From positions 80,766 through 144,765 of the forward strand of contig JAEWEV010000019.1 of the NCBI GenBank assembly GCA_023389155.1: a stretch of 64,000 nt of DNA. Direction: 5' to 3'. Under the pieces are notes generated by a model. It was not told the DNA's origin and searched no databases. It saw only the letters and a program-made list of their open reading frames with translations. Made by a program: the position numbers and the translations under genes. Shown one piece after another: positions 55,319 to 64,000 of the stretch. This stretch comes from Pseudomonadota bacterium (GTDB lineage: Bacteria; Pseudomonadota; Gammaproteobacteria; Burkholderiales; Burkholderiaceae_B). Positions within the stretch are counted from its first letter, which is position 1; each line of letters starts with the position of its first letter.

Positions 55319-55561
55319 ATGAACCTCTCTATGAAAAACGCCCTCGCCATGAGCGACGCCCCTGAACTTGCTTTTAACGATTCGATGGAACGTGAATTGA
55401 TCCGTCATGCAATCAATGACGAACGCGCACTGAGCCTGACCGCTCTGGTCAAAGCCGCTGCTGCCTCTGTTGCCGCTGCTTGCAGCATGATGTATGACAT
55501 GATCAAGGAAACTGAAAAAGCCATCGACGATACTGAATCGGAAGGTGGTTACAGCTGGTAA
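55319..55561 (+). CDS. Small protein of unknown function (80 aa)
   Basis: I do not recognise a family. The 80-residue product has a charged N-terminal half (ELAFNDSMERELIRHAINDERA), a small-residue-rich helix KAAAASVAAACSMMYDMI and an acidic tail ending GGYSW. No signal peptide or clear membrane helix is seen. Support for a real gene is a good promoter with palindromic operators 44 bases upstream and AAGAG before the ATG. It diverges from the Fis-type regulator, which may control it. Confidence 0.65.
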   Translation: MNLSMKNALAMSDAPELAFNDSMERELIRHAINDERALSLTALVKAAAASVAAACSMMYDMIKETEKAIDDTESEGGYSW

Positions 55562-56253
55562 TTGCCGGCCTCCTGCGACATTGATCGCGGGTTTGCTATT
55601 GATGAAGCAGTAAACGCGCCTGTTGTAAAGCGCGCAATCATGGGTGATTGACTGGCAGTATCTCTGCCTGCAGAAGACTACCGCGGCGATAACATCCGCC
55701 GCCATGCAGGCAGAGCCTCTACTTTTCCGCAAAGGCTTTCCCGCCTATTGGTCAACACCAAATCCCTGGCACGGCTATTCTGCCTCGGCGCACAAGTCGC
55801 CTATCTGTATTCAGAGCCTGTCGTCGGGCGCATCAAGCATAATAAAAATGGCATCCGAAATCTGCCATTCTTGCGTACTTCCCGGTAGTAGCATGTTTTT
55901 CCGCAAGCAGCGACGATCATCAGCTGTTTGAAGGCTCATTCCAGTCGAAGTCTCGTCATGACGACTGTCATAGAGACAGTCGAACTACCGTGCAGCCCAT
56001 CTCCACGCATATCCGCCAATTGCAGAGTATGAATGGCACCGCTTGTCTCGCACAGCATCCGCATGTGGTTTATCAACCTGCGTGATCGCCGGCGCAGCCC
56101 GAGATGTCGACACCCTGTCCGGCATCTCTATCGGGCGCCTGTATCAGATGCATTTCTCGCCTTTTAAGCGAATAAGCATCCGAATCAGCTCTCTAACAGG
56201 TACACCCATCAGGCCCGCCTTGATGAGTTACAGGCTTTCTGACACACCCAATA
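55562..56253. other. Long stretch without a recognisable gene
   Basis: About 690 bases in which the only ORFs (95 and 71 residues) lack family similarity and ribosome sites. Two overlapping palindromes are present: TCGTCATGACGA at 55953-55964 and CGACTGTC-ATAGA-GACAGTCG at 55962-55982. It may hold a decayed gene or a small RNA. Confidence 0.45.
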
Positions 56254-56290
56254 AATAACGGCAACCGTGTACAGGTTGCCGTATTTATTT
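56254..56290. terminator. Hairpin terminator downstream of Bug gene
   Basis: ACGGCAACC at 56258-56266 pairs with GGTTGCCGT at 56274-56282 over a seven-base loop. It is followed rightward by ATTTATTT and leftward by TTATTTATTG, so it can act in both directions. For the Bug gene ending at 56372 it lies about 90 bases downstream. Confidence 0.8.
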
Positions 56291-56371
56291 CAATTGCACT
56301 TATATCACCACCCTGTTATTTTCTTTGCATATACGCAATCAATAGGGTGTGTCTACTCTAGACATGATCAG

Positions 56372-57367
56372 TTAGTCAATTGAAATATTTCCCTTGCGAA
56401 TAACGTCGCCCCAAGTCTTGGTTTCATCCGAAACAAATTTGGCAAACTCTTCAGGCGTATTCTTTTCTGCTGTCGCGCCCAATCCTTCAAGCTGCTTGAT
56501 GACTTCAGGCTTGGTCAGAATTTTCTCTACGGTGGCATTGATTTTGTCGACAATGGGCTTGGGTGTCCCTTTGGGGGCAACCAGACCAAACCAGGAAGAG
56601 ACATTAAAGTCGGGAAAGCCCGATTCCTGCAATGTTGGAATATCAGGAAAAGCAGCGGAACGCTTATCCGTTGTCACAGCAAATGCCTTGATCTTGCCGG
56701 CTTTGATCTGGGGTACGGCAGCAGGCATGTTTTCAAATACGATATCGGTCTGGCCGCCAACCAGTGCGGTCATGGACGGGCCACTTCCCGCGTAAGGGAT
56801 ATGCAGCATGTCGATATCTGCCTGCTGTTTGAACAGTTCACCGGCCAGATGGATCGACGTACCCGCGCCTGAAGATCCGTAGTTGACCTTGCCAGGATTG
56901 GCTTTGGCATAGTCGACGAATTCTTTCACGCTGTTATAAGGCGTGTTTTTGCTGGCCACGAGGATATTGGGCACCTTGGCAACCAGTACGATAGGTTCAA
57001 TGTCTTTTTCAATATTGAAGCGGGCGTTCTTATACAGCGTCTGGTTAATAGTCGTGGTCACTGCCATCATCATCAGCGTGTAACCGTCAGGTTTCTGTCG
57101 CAGCAACTGGTCAGTCGCAATGTTGCTGCCTGCACCCGGCTTGTTTTCCACCACAAAACTTTCCTTGAGCTCGTCACCCAAGCCCTTGGCAATGATTCTG
57201 GCCAGCACATCGGTTGTTCCCCCCGCGGAAAAACCAACCAGCACGGTCACTGGTTTTGACGGATATACCTCTTCCTGCGCAAGCGTCAAAGATGCAGTCG
57301 CCATCAGGCCTAATCCCGCCACGATAGAAAAAGCGCGTGGGAAAATCCTTTTTGGAGTCAAATTCAT
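56372..57367 (-). CDS. Bug-family tripartite tricarboxylate receptor
   Basis: A 331-residue periplasmic receptor. A signal peptide ends near LTLAQ-EEVYP. Blocks are VGFSAGGTTDVLARIIAKGL, VENKPGAGSNIATDQLL, KPDGYTLMMMAV and MLHIPYAGSGPSM. It diverges from the TPP enzyme at 57484; the 116-base gap must carry both promoters. Together they may form a module for an imported carboxylate, though no other enzyme is present. Ligand unknown. Confidence 0.92.
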   Translation of the reverse strand: MNLTPKRIFPRAFSIVAGLGLMATASLTLAQEEVYPSKPVTVLVGFSAGGTTDVLARIIAKGLGDELKESFVVENKPGAGSNIATDQLLRQKPDGYTLMMMAVTTTINQTLYKNARFNIEKDIEPIVLVAKVPNILVASKNTPYNSVKEFVDYAKANPGKVNYGSSGAGTSIHLAGELFKQQADIDMLHIPYAGSGPSMTALVGGQTDIVFENMPAAVPQIKAGKIKAFAVTTDKRSAAFPDIPTLQESGFPDFNVSSWFGLVAPKGTPKPIVDKINATVEKILTKPEVIKQLEGLGATAEKNTPEEFAKFVSDETKTWGDVIRKGNISID

Positions 57368-57483
57368 ATTGTTATCGCCTATACTTTAAAATGATTATGT
57401 TGTCTGTGATTTCGCGCCTCGGGCGCCACGTATGAAGCCATTCGACAGCATTCCCTTCACAACCGAAATATTATAGAACACGC

Positions 57484-59178
57484 ATGCAAAACAACAGCCA
57501 GAGTCGCCCAGGTGGAGAAATTATCGTAGATCAACTCGTCCGGCAGGGCGTAGATCATGTCTTTTGTGTGCCAGGAGAAAGTTACCTGGCCGTTCTTGAT
57601 GCGCTGCACGATGCAAGCATCAATGTCACGGTTTGTCGTCAGGAAGGTGGTGCGGCAATGATGGCCGAAGCGCACGGCAAACTTACCGGCAGACCCGGCA
57701 TCTGCATGGTAACCCGTGGCCCCGGAGTCTCTAATGCGCTGGCAGGCATTCATATTGCCAAACAGGACTCCACTCCGCTTATCGTTTTTGTAGGACAGAT
57801 TGAAACCGGTATGCGGGAACGAGAAGCCTTCCAGGAAGTGGATTATCGCGCCGTTTTCGCAACACAGACGAAATGGACGACAGAAATTGACGATGCTGCA
57901 CGCATTCCGGAACTCATTGCACGGGCCTTTCATGTTGCCATGTCCGGACGGCCCGGCCCCGTCGTCATTGCTCTGCCGGAAGACATGCTGGTTCAGATGG
58001 CGAATGTGCCTGACGCGCCACGCGTGGAGCCCGTGGAGTCTGCGCCGGTTCCGGAGCAGCTGACCGAAATGGCAACATTACTGGCAGGAGCGAAACGGCC
58101 TCTGGCCATTCTTGGCGGATCCCGCTGGACTGAAGACGCCGTCAGCGGTTTCGTGGCTTTTGCCGAAAAGCAGCAACTCCCCGTTGCCGTCCAGTTCCGC
58201 CGACAGCACCTGTTCCCTTCTTCCCATCCGAATTTTGTTGGTGATATCGGCTTGGGCATCAATCCAAAGCTTCTGAAAATGGCGCAGGAGGCAGATGTGA
58301 TTTTGCTGGTGGGCGGCCGGATGTCGGAAATTGCCTCGCAAAGCTACACGCTGCTGGATATTCCCGTGCCCAGACAAACGCTGATTCACGTTCATCCCGA
58401 CAGTCAGGAATTGAACCGCGTATACCAGGCGGCACTGGCCATTAATGCAACCCCGGCACAATTTGTGAAGGCTGGCACTGCGATGGCGGTGGATACTGCG
58501 TCCGCACCACAACGGCAGTCCTATATCGATGCTGCTCATGAGTCTTACCTTGCATGGAGCAATCCTGACGCCGTCCAGACACCCGGTGAACTGCAAATGA
58601 GCCAGGTTATGGCTTACCTGGAAGAACATCTGGAGCCGGATGCCATTCTTACCAATGGCGCGGGGAACTATGCAACCTGGCTGCATCGCTTCCACCGTTT
58701 CGAACATTTCAATACGCAGCTGGCGCCCACGTCGGGATCTATGGGTTATGGCGCGCCCGCTGCTGTGGGTGCCAAACGCATCATGCCAAATCGCCAGGTC
58801 GTGTGCTTCGCGGGCGACGGATGCTTTTTGATGCACGGTCAGGAATTTGCCACGGCCGTGCAGTATGGCCTGAATATTATTGTGCTGATATTCGATAATG
58901 GTATGTATGGGACTATCCGCATGCACCAGGAGAAACATTATCCTGGTCGCGTAAGCGCCACTAACCTGCAGAATCCGGACTTTGCTGCCTACGCAAAGGC
59001 ATTTGGCGGCCACGGCGAACGTGTCGAGAAAAATGCTGAGTTCGGCCCCGCGTTCGAACGTGCGGTCGCTAGCGGCAAACCAGCTATTCTGCATTGCGTA
59101 ATCGACCCGCAAGCCATCACTCCGTCAGCTACGCTGGATCAATTGCGGGCTGCTGCAGAAAAATCACAATCGAAGTGA
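57484..59178 (+). CDS. Thiamine pyrophosphate enzyme, acetolactate-synthase-like
   Basis: A 564-residue enzyme of the IlvB-like TPP family. The catalytic glutamate is in VCRQEGGAAMMAEAHGKL, a GPGVSNALAGIH block follows, and the TPP/Mg2+ motif is GDGCFLMHGQEFATAVQYG with the later NGMYG. Domains are TPP-pyrimidine, central NAD/FAD-like and TPP-diphosphate. No small regulatory subunit is adjacent, and it is not in an ilv operon, so it is probably a catabolic relative (oxo-acid decarboxylase or carboligase) and not housekeeping IlvB. Product unknown. Confidence 0.9.
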   Translation: MQNNSQSRPGGEIIVDQLVRQGVDHVFCVPGESYLAVLDALHDASINVTVCRQEGGAAMMAEAHGKLTGRPGICMVTRGPGVSNALAGIHIAKQDSTPLIVFVGQIETGMREREAFQEVDYRAVFATQTKWTTEIDDAARIPELIARAFHVAMSGRPGPVVIALPEDMLVQMANVPDAPRVEPVESAPVPEQLTEMATLLAGAKRPLAILGGSRWTEDAVSGFVAFAEKQQLPVAVQFRRQHLFPSSHPNFVGDIGLGINPKLLKMAQEADVILLVGGRMSEIASQSYTLLDIPVPRQTLIHVHPDSQELNRVYQAALAINATPAQFVKAGTAMAVDTASAPQRQSYIDAAHESYLAWSNPDAVQTPGELQMSQVMAYLEEHLEPDAILTNGAGNYATWLHRFHRFEHFNTQLAPTSGSMGYGAPAAVGAKRIMPNRQVVCFAGDGCFLMHGQEFATAVQYGLNIIVLIFDNGMYGTIRMHQEKHYPGRVSATNLQNPDFAAYAKAFGGHGERVEKNAEFGPAFERAVASGKPAILHCVIDPQAITPSATLDQLRAAAEKSQSK

Positions 59179-59532
59179 TCCTTCAGTCGCCGTTGATCGT
59201 GGACAGCTGACCGGCGCGATACACTTGGCCCGGGCTAAAGAGCAGCCGCATTCCACCTATGCCCTGCAAATACCGGCGGAACACCGCCGGTATTTGCTCG
59301 ATTACATTTTCCGTCACGGAACCGCGCGCTAGATCGCTGGTTGACTGTTCCCCTCGCGGAATTCGTCGTCGCTTCGTCGATTCGCTGGATTATATTTCCA
59401 GCCTCAGTATCCTGCTTCAGGTCGCCAGAGCTTATATCCCCACTCGGCACCTATAGAACAAACCATAAATCAAAAGACGCCCCGAAGGGCGTCTTTTGTT
59501 ATTACTGTGAGCACTGCTGCGTAAATGAATAA
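59179..59532. other. Gap with a strong hairpin between TPP enzyme and atpC
   Basis: About 354 bases without a gene. A perfect 14-bp inverted repeat, 59266-59279 with 59284-59297, loop AACA, contains the core ACCGGCGG. It has no T-run on either side; it could stabilise the TPP mRNA end or act as a weak terminator. The terminator of the ATP synthase operon is also here, at 59471-59498. Confidence 0.6.
59471..59498. terminator. Intrinsic terminator of the ATP synthase operon
   Basis: GACGCCC at 59476-59482 pairs with GGGCGTC at 59487-59493 over a four-base loop, with A4 before and T4 after. It lies 40 bases after the atpC stop and works in both directions. Confidence 0.92.
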
Positions 59533-59961
59533 TCAGTGACGATTTTTCATGTTTGCCAGACGGCGAGCAGCAGCAACCTGTGCGGCCAGCATGGCCAGTT
59601 CGGCTTCGACTGCAGCAATATCCTGCTTGTCGTGTGCATTCTCCAGTGCTTCCAGCGCCTGCTGACGAGCTTTCTCGGCCTTGGCTTCGTCAAGGTCTGC
59701 CGCACGGATAGCCGTATCGGACAGAACCGTGACGCCAAATGGCTGCACTTCGAGAATACCACCGGCTACAAACACCAGCTCTTCTGTTCCGTCTTCACGT
59801 ACGATTTTCAACGTACCCGGACGAATCTTGGAGATCAGCGGAGTGTGACCGGGCAATACACCCAATTCACCGGATTCACCCGGCAAAGACACAAACTTGG
59901 CTTCGCCCGAGAAGATGGATGCTTCAGCACTGACAACGTCTACTTTAAGTAAAGCAGCCAT
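59533..59961 (-). CDS. atpC: ATP synthase F1 epsilon subunit
   Basis: A 142-residue central-stalk subunit. The beta-sandwich is visible in VDVVSAEASIFSGEAKFVSLPG and GELGVLPGHTPLIS; the C-terminal helical hairpin is AEKARQQALEALENAHDKQD onward. It is the last gene of the operon, nine bases after atpD. Epsilon couples the rotor to catalysis and inhibits ATP hydrolysis. Confidence 0.96.
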   Translation of the reverse strand: MAALLKVDVVSAEASIFSGEAKFVSLPGESGELGVLPGHTPLISKIRPGTLKIVREDGTEELVFVAGGILEVQPFGVTVLSDTAIRAADLDEAKAEKARQQALEALENAHDKQDIAAVEAELAMLAAQVAAARRLANMKNRH

Positions 59962-59970
59962 AGCTACTCC

Positions 59971-61371
59971 TTATTTTAAGCTTTTCGCTTTTTCAAAGGC
60001 TTCATCAATGGTACCGACCATGTAGAAGGCCTGTTCTGGCAGAGCATCACATTCGCCATCAACAATCATCTTGAAGCCGCGGATGGTTTCAGCCAGTGGT
60101 ACGTATTTACCAGGAGATCCGGTAAACACTTCAGCTACGTGGAAAGGTTGTGACAGGAAACGCTCGATTTTACGTGCACGGGCAACAGCCTGCTTGTCTT
60201 CAGGCGACAGCTCGTCCATACCCAGAATTGCGATAATGTCACGCAGTTCCTTGTAACGTTGCAGCGTTTGCTGAACCCCACGGGCCACTGCGTAGTGCTC
60301 CTCGCCGACCACTTGCGGATCCAGCTGACGGCTGGTGGAATCCAGTGGGTCAACCGCTGGGTAAATACCCAGAGACGCAATATCACGCGACAGCACGACG
60401 GTGGAGTCCAGATGCTGGAAGGTTGTGGCTGGTGATGGGTCGGTCAAGTCATCGGCAGGAACGTAAACGGCCTGGATAGATGTAATGGAGCCGGTTTTGG
60501 TAGAGGTAATACGCTCTTGCAAAACACCCATTTCTTCAGCCAGTGTTGGCTGATAACCCACCGCAGAAGGCATACGACCCAGCAGCGCGGATACTTCGGT
60601 ACCGGCCAGGGTGTAACGATAGATGTTGTCAACGAAGAACAGAATGTCACGGCCTTCGTCACGGAATTTTTCGGCCATTGTCAGACCAGTCAGCGCCACG
60701 CGCAGACGGTTGCCCGGAGGTTCGTTCATCTGACCGAAAACCATGGCAACTTTGTCCAGAACGTTTGACTCTTCCATTTCGTGGTAGAAGTCATTACCTT
60801 CACGGGTACGTTCACCCACACCGGCGAACACGGACAAACCGGAGTGCTGCTTGGCGATGTTGTTGATGAGTTCCATCATGTTAACGGTTTTGCCCACGCC
60901 GGCACCACCGAACAGACCCACTTTACCACCCTTGGCAAACGGGCAGACCAGGTCAATCACCTTGATGCCTGTTTCCAGCAGTTCAACTGAAGGAGACAGT
61001 TCGTCAAACTTCGGCGCGGCCTGGTGAATTTCGCGTTTTTCTTCGCTGGCGATAGGGCCGGCTTCGTCGATAGGACGACCCAGTACGTCCATGATACGGC
61101 CCAGAGTGCCTTCACCGACAGGAACGGAAATGGCAGCGTTGGTACGGTCGACGGCCATGCCGCGACGCAGACCGTCACTGGAGCCCAGTGCAATCGTACG
61201 CACAACACCGTCGCCCAGCTGTTGCTGAACTTCCAGTGTCAAACCTTTCTCGGCGAACTTTGATTCGTTGTCCGCCAGGACAAGGGCTTCATAAATTTTT
61301 GGCATGTTGTCGCGTGGGAACTGAATATCCACGACGGCGCCGATGCACTGAACGATGGTACCGTTACTCAT
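59971..61371 (-). CDS. atpD: ATP synthase F1 beta subunit
   Basis: A 466-residue catalytic subunit. Walker A is GGAGVGKTVNMMELI, the catalytic glutamate follows in GVGERTREGND, Walker B is ILFFVDNIYRYT, and the DELSEED-type rotor contact is DELSPED. One oddity is NIYRYT where many species have NIFRFT, a conservative change. It starts 55 bases after atpG and ends nine bases before atpC. Confidence 0.98.
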   Translation of the reverse strand: MSNGTIVQCIGAVVDIQFPRDNMPKIYEALVLADNESKFAEKGLTLEVQQQLGDGVVRTIALGSSDGLRRGMAVDRTNAAISVPVGEGTLGRIMDVLGRPIDEAGPIASEEKREIHQAAPKFDELSPSVELLETGIKVIDLVCPFAKGGKVGLFGGAGVGKTVNMMELINNIAKQHSGLSVFAGVGERTREGNDFYHEMEESNVLDKVAMVFGQMNEPPGNRLRVALTGLTMAEKFRDEGRDILFFVDNIYRYTLAGTEVSALLGRMPSAVGYQPTLAEEMGVLQERITSTKTGSITSIQAVYVPADDLTDPSPATTFQHLDSTVVLSRDIASLGIYPAVDPLDSTSRQLDPQVVGEEHYAVARGVQQTLQRYKELRDIIAILGMDELSPEDKQAVARARKIERFLSQPFHVAEVFTGSPGKYVPLAETIRGFKMIVDGECDALPEQAFYMVGTIDEAFEKAKSLK

Positions 61372-61426
61372 GTCGATTCCTTACTTAATAACGATTGAAA
61401 GATGCCGGTTTGTGTTGACCCGAGGG

Positions 61427-62338
61427 TTACACGGCCGCGGCGCCCCCCACGATTTCTGAAATTTCCTTGGTGATGGCTGCCTGACGGGTTTTGTTGTAAA
61501 CCAGTTGCAGATCTCCAATCACTTTTTTTGCATTATCCGATGCAGCCTTCATTGCCACCATCCGTGCCGACTGCTCTGACGCCATATTTTCAGCAACTGC
61601 CTGAAACACCAGACCCTCTACGTAACGGGCCAGCAGATCATCGATTACCGATTTAGCATCCGGTTCGAAAATGTAGTCCCACTGATAGCTGGATTCGATT
61701 GCACCCTCTTCGTCTTCGGCTTTTGCAGCACCGGCGACAAAAGGATCGGCCAGACCATCGGGCAAGGGCAGCAGGCGCATGAACGTAGGCTCTTGCTTCA
61801 TGGTGTTCACGAAATGCGTAGACGCCACATACAGGGCGTCGATTTTGCCGTCGAGGTAGTCGTCAAGCTGTACCTTGAGAGCGCCAATCAGGCGTTCAAG
61901 GTGCGGCTGATCACCGAGCTGCACTTCGTTGGATACCAGATTGCTGCCGATACGAGTCAGCAGACCCAGACCCTTGTTACCCAGGGCGGTAGTCTGGACC
62001 TTGATACCTTTGGCTTCAAATTCCTTGAGGCGCGCCAGTACCAGTCGGGAGATGTTTGTATTCAGGCCGCCACACAGACCTTTATCTGTGGTGACCAGCA
62101 CTACACCGACCGCCTTGATATCTGTACGTTCTTCCATGTACGGATGGCGATAGTCAGGATGCGTTTGCATCATGTGTGCAGCGATTTCGCGTACTTTCTT
62201 GGCATAGGGACGGCCGGCACGCATTTTTTCCTGCGCCTTGCGCATTTTGGATGCTGCCACCATTTCCATGGCCTTGGTGATCTTGCGCGTGTTTTGCACG
62301 CTCTTGATCTTCGTACGAATTTCCTTGATTCCAGGCAT
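61427..62338 (-). CDS. atpG: ATP synthase F1 gamma subunit
   Basis: A 303-residue central rotor shaft. The N-terminal helix KEIRTKIKSVQNTRKITKAM and the C-terminal helix KVIGDLQLVYNKTRQAAITKEISEIV (given here as shortened pieces) pack in the F1 core. GLCGGLN is conserved. It is slightly longer than the E. coli protein, with an acidic insertion near AAKAEDEEGAIES, common in betaproteobacteria. It lies 67 bases after atpA. Confidence 0.97.
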   Translation of the reverse strand: MPGIKEIRTKIKSVQNTRKITKAMEMVAASKMRKAQEKMRAGRPYAKKVREIAAHMMQTHPDYRHPYMEERTDIKAVGVVLVTTDKGLCGGLNTNISRLVLARLKEFEAKGIKVQTTALGNKGLGLLTRIGSNLVSNEVQLGDQPHLERLIGALKVQLDDYLDGKIDALYVASTHFVNTMKQEPTFMRLLPLPDGLADPFVAGAAKAEDEEGAIESSYQWDYIFEPDAKSVIDDLLARYVEGLVFQAVAENMASEQSARMVAMKAASDNAKKVIGDLQLVYNKTRQAAITKEISEIVGGAAAV

Positions 62339-62405
62339 TTCGCTTTCCTGTTAAACCAATTTCAGGAAGGTACATGGAACCGGTCCATGTACCTCACGGA
62401 CTTAC

Positions 62406-63947
62406 TTAGTATGAACCGCCAGATTTGAAGCCGACGACGACATCTTTCAGTGTCGCTTCGTCTTCCTTGGAGAGTTCTTTCGTATCTTCGATACGGCCAA
62501 TCAGATCGGCGTGCTTGTTTTTCAGCTCGTCTTTCAGGCCTTTTTCGAACGACAGTACTTTCTCAACTTCGACATCATCAAGATAGCCATTGTTCACTAC
62601 GTACAATGAAACGGCCAGTTCCCACACCTGCAGAGGCTGATACTGAGGCTGTTTCAGCAGTTCTACCACGCGCTTGCCGCGTTCCAGCTGACGACGTGTT
62701 GCATCGTCAAGGTCGGAGGCAAACTGCGCAAAGGCTGCCAGTTCACGATATTGTGCGAGGTCGGTACGAATACCGCCAGACAGCTTTTTGATGACTTTGG
62801 TCTGCGCTGCACCGCCCACCCGTGACACGGAAATACCGGCGTTGATCGCGGGACGTACACCAGCATTGAACAGGTCGGTTTCAAGGAAGATCTGACCGTC
62901 AGTAATGGAGATGACGTTAGTTGGAACGAAAGCAGAAACGTCACCAGCCTGAGTTTCAATGATTGGCAGCGCAGTCAGGGAACCGGTTTTGCCTTTCACT
63001 TCACCATTGGTGAATTTTTCTACGTAGTTTTCGTTAACGCGGGCTGCGCGTTCGAGCAGACGGGAGTGCAGATAGAATACGTCACCAGGATAAGCTTCAC
63101 GACCAGGCGGACGACGCAGCAGCAGGGAAACCTGACGGTAAGCCCAGGCCTGTTTTGTCAGATCGTCATAGACGATCAGGGCATCTTCACCGCGGTCACG
63201 GAAATATTCACCCATAGTGCATCCGGCGTAGGCTGACAGATACTGCATGGCAGCAGAGTCAGAAGCCGTGGCAGCAACAACGATGGTGTATTCAAGTGCG
63301 CCGAGTTGTTCAAGTTTGCGTACAACGTTGTTTACGGTAGAGGCTTTCTGACCGATAGCAACATAAACGCAGGTTACGTTCTTGCCTTTCTGGCTGATAA
63401 TGGCATCAACGGCAACAGCAGTTTTACCTGTCTGACGGTCACCAATGATCAATTCGCGCTGACCACGGCCGATAGGCACCATGGAGTCGATTGATTTAAT
63501 ACCGGTTTGCAGCGGCTGGGAAACTGACTGACGTTCAATCACGCCCGGTGCCACTTTTTCGATAATGTCGGTTGCCTTCGCGTTGATCGGACCCTTGCCG
63601 TCGATGGGCAGACCCAGCGCGTTCACGACGCGGCCGCGCAGCTCGGGGCCAACGGGCACTTCGAGAATGCGACCGGTAGTTTTTACCTGGTCACCCTCGG
63701 ATACACCGGTGTAATCACCCAGAATAACGGCACCTACGGAGTCACGCTCGAGATTCAGAGCAAGACCGAAGACGTTATTTGGAAACTCCAGCATTTCACC
63801 TTGCATCACATCGGAGAGACCGTGGATACGTGTGATGCCGTCGGTTACGGAAACAACCGTACCTTGCGTACGAACATCGGCAGAAGCGCCCAGGCCTTCA
63901 ATGCGGCTTTTGAGCAGTTCGCTGATTTCTGACGGATTGAGTTGCAT
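62406..63947 (-). CDS. atpA: ATP synthase F1 alpha subunit
   Basis: A 513-residue non-catalytic nucleotide-binding subunit. Walker A is GDRQTGKTAVAVD, the Walker B region is DALIVYDDLTKQA, and the arginine finger is in SVSRVGGAAQTK. Full length. It comes before atpG and follows atpH by 34 bases. Confidence 0.98.
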   Translation of the reverse strand: MQLNPSEISELLKSRIEGLGASADVRTQGTVVSVTDGITRIHGLSDVMQGEMLEFPNNVFGLALNLERDSVGAVILGDYTGVSEGDQVKTTGRILEVPVGPELRGRVVNALGLPIDGKGPINAKATDIIEKVAPGVIERQSVSQPLQTGIKSIDSMVPIGRGQRELIIGDRQTGKTAVAVDAIISQKGKNVTCVYVAIGQKASTVNNVVRKLEQLGALEYTIVVAATASDSAAMQYLSAYAGCTMGEYFRDRGEDALIVYDDLTKQAWAYRQVSLLLRRPPGREAYPGDVFYLHSRLLERAARVNENYVEKFTNGEVKGKTGSLTALPIIETQAGDVSAFVPTNVISITDGQIFLETDLFNAGVRPAINAGISVSRVGGAAQTKVIKKLSGGIRTDLAQYRELAAFAQFASDLDDATRRQLERGKRVVELLKQPQYQPLQVWELAVSLYVVNNGYLDDVEVEKVLSFEKGLKDELKNKHADLIGRIEDTKELSKEDEATLKDVVVGFKSGGSY

Positions 63948-63981
63948 GTTCAGACTCCTGAAATCCTGTTATGTATGGCGC

Positions 63982-64000
63982 TTAGTGAGCCGCCAGTGTA
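63982..64000 (-). CDS. atpH: ATP synthase F1 delta subunit, last codons only
   Basis: The minus strand carries ACA-CTG-GCG-GCT-CAC-TAA (TLAAH and stop) 34 bases before atpA. Position and the LAAH-like ending fit atpH of related species. Only 19 bases lie in the window, so the call rests mainly on operon order. Confidence 0.7.

Noticed and set aside
55298..55732. 144-residue leftward frame over the small gene at 55319
   Set aside because: The opposite strand has the promoter and a ribosome site; this frame has neither.
58078..59112. 344-residue leftward frame antisense to the TPP enzyme
   Set aside because: Shadow frame; the TPP enzyme motifs on the other strand are clear.
1..64000. CRISPR array or prophage
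   Set aside because: No regularly spaced repeats, cas genes or phage structural genes were seen.

Overview
The window looks like chromosomal DNA of a betaproteobacterium of the Alcaligenaceae (Bordetella/Achromobacter/Advenella type). The evidence is the family content: five tripartite-tricarboxylate (Bug) periplasmic receptors without their membrane partners, three CaiB/BaiF CoA-transferases, many LysR regulators, and a core block of rep, priA, hemE and the ATP synthase operon. G+C appears moderate (a little above 50%). The genus is an inference and cannot be fixed from the sequence alone.

Layout. 1-8 kb: a leftward acyl-CoA block (flavin oxidoreductase, enoyl-CoA hydratase, CoA-transferase, truncated Bug receptor) diverges from a MarR regulator and a second CoA-transferase that share operator-like repeats; a Bug receptor and a LysR gene follow. 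8-14 kb: a leftward operon of an RraA-fold protein, an aminotransferase and a complete polar amino acid ABC importer. 13-17 kb: LysR, Bug and an AtuA two-gene set. 17-20 kb: a YgiT-like HTH protein converging on a large catalase (KatE). 20-26 kb: a leftward unit of MFS transporter, uronate-dehydrogenase-like enzyme and a second polar amino acid type ABC importer, closed by an intrinsic terminator. 26-27.5 kb: a MazG-like hydrolase, a frameshifted APH(6)-type kinase and a dodecin. 27.6-35 kb: a RuBisCO-like protein, a DUF1537 kinase, a VOC protein and a TRAP importer under a divergent LacI regulator. This is the most interesting cluster here.

35-44.6 kb: a secreted dienelactone-hydrolase-like protein, a periplasmic asparaginase, an MHS-type MFS transporter, then a LysR / enolase-superfamily / Bug / DapA-like catabolic set, and zinT behind a perfect 46-bp palindrome that matches a Zur box. 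44.6-46 kb: an orphan antitoxin, the 3' end of an ISL3-type insertion sequence and tRNA-Arg(CCG). 46-64 kb is mostly core: di-haem cytochrome c, CoA-transferase, rep, priA, hemE, a Fis-type regulator with a small unknown protein, Bug, a TPP enzyme, and atpC-atpD-atpG-atpA with the last codons of atpH.

The common theme is scavenging of organic acids, acid sugars and amino acids. Import systems (Bug, ABC, TRAP, MFS) are each placed next to one to three enzymes and one regulator, so most clusters read as self-contained catabolic modules whose exact substrates cannot be settled from sequence alone.
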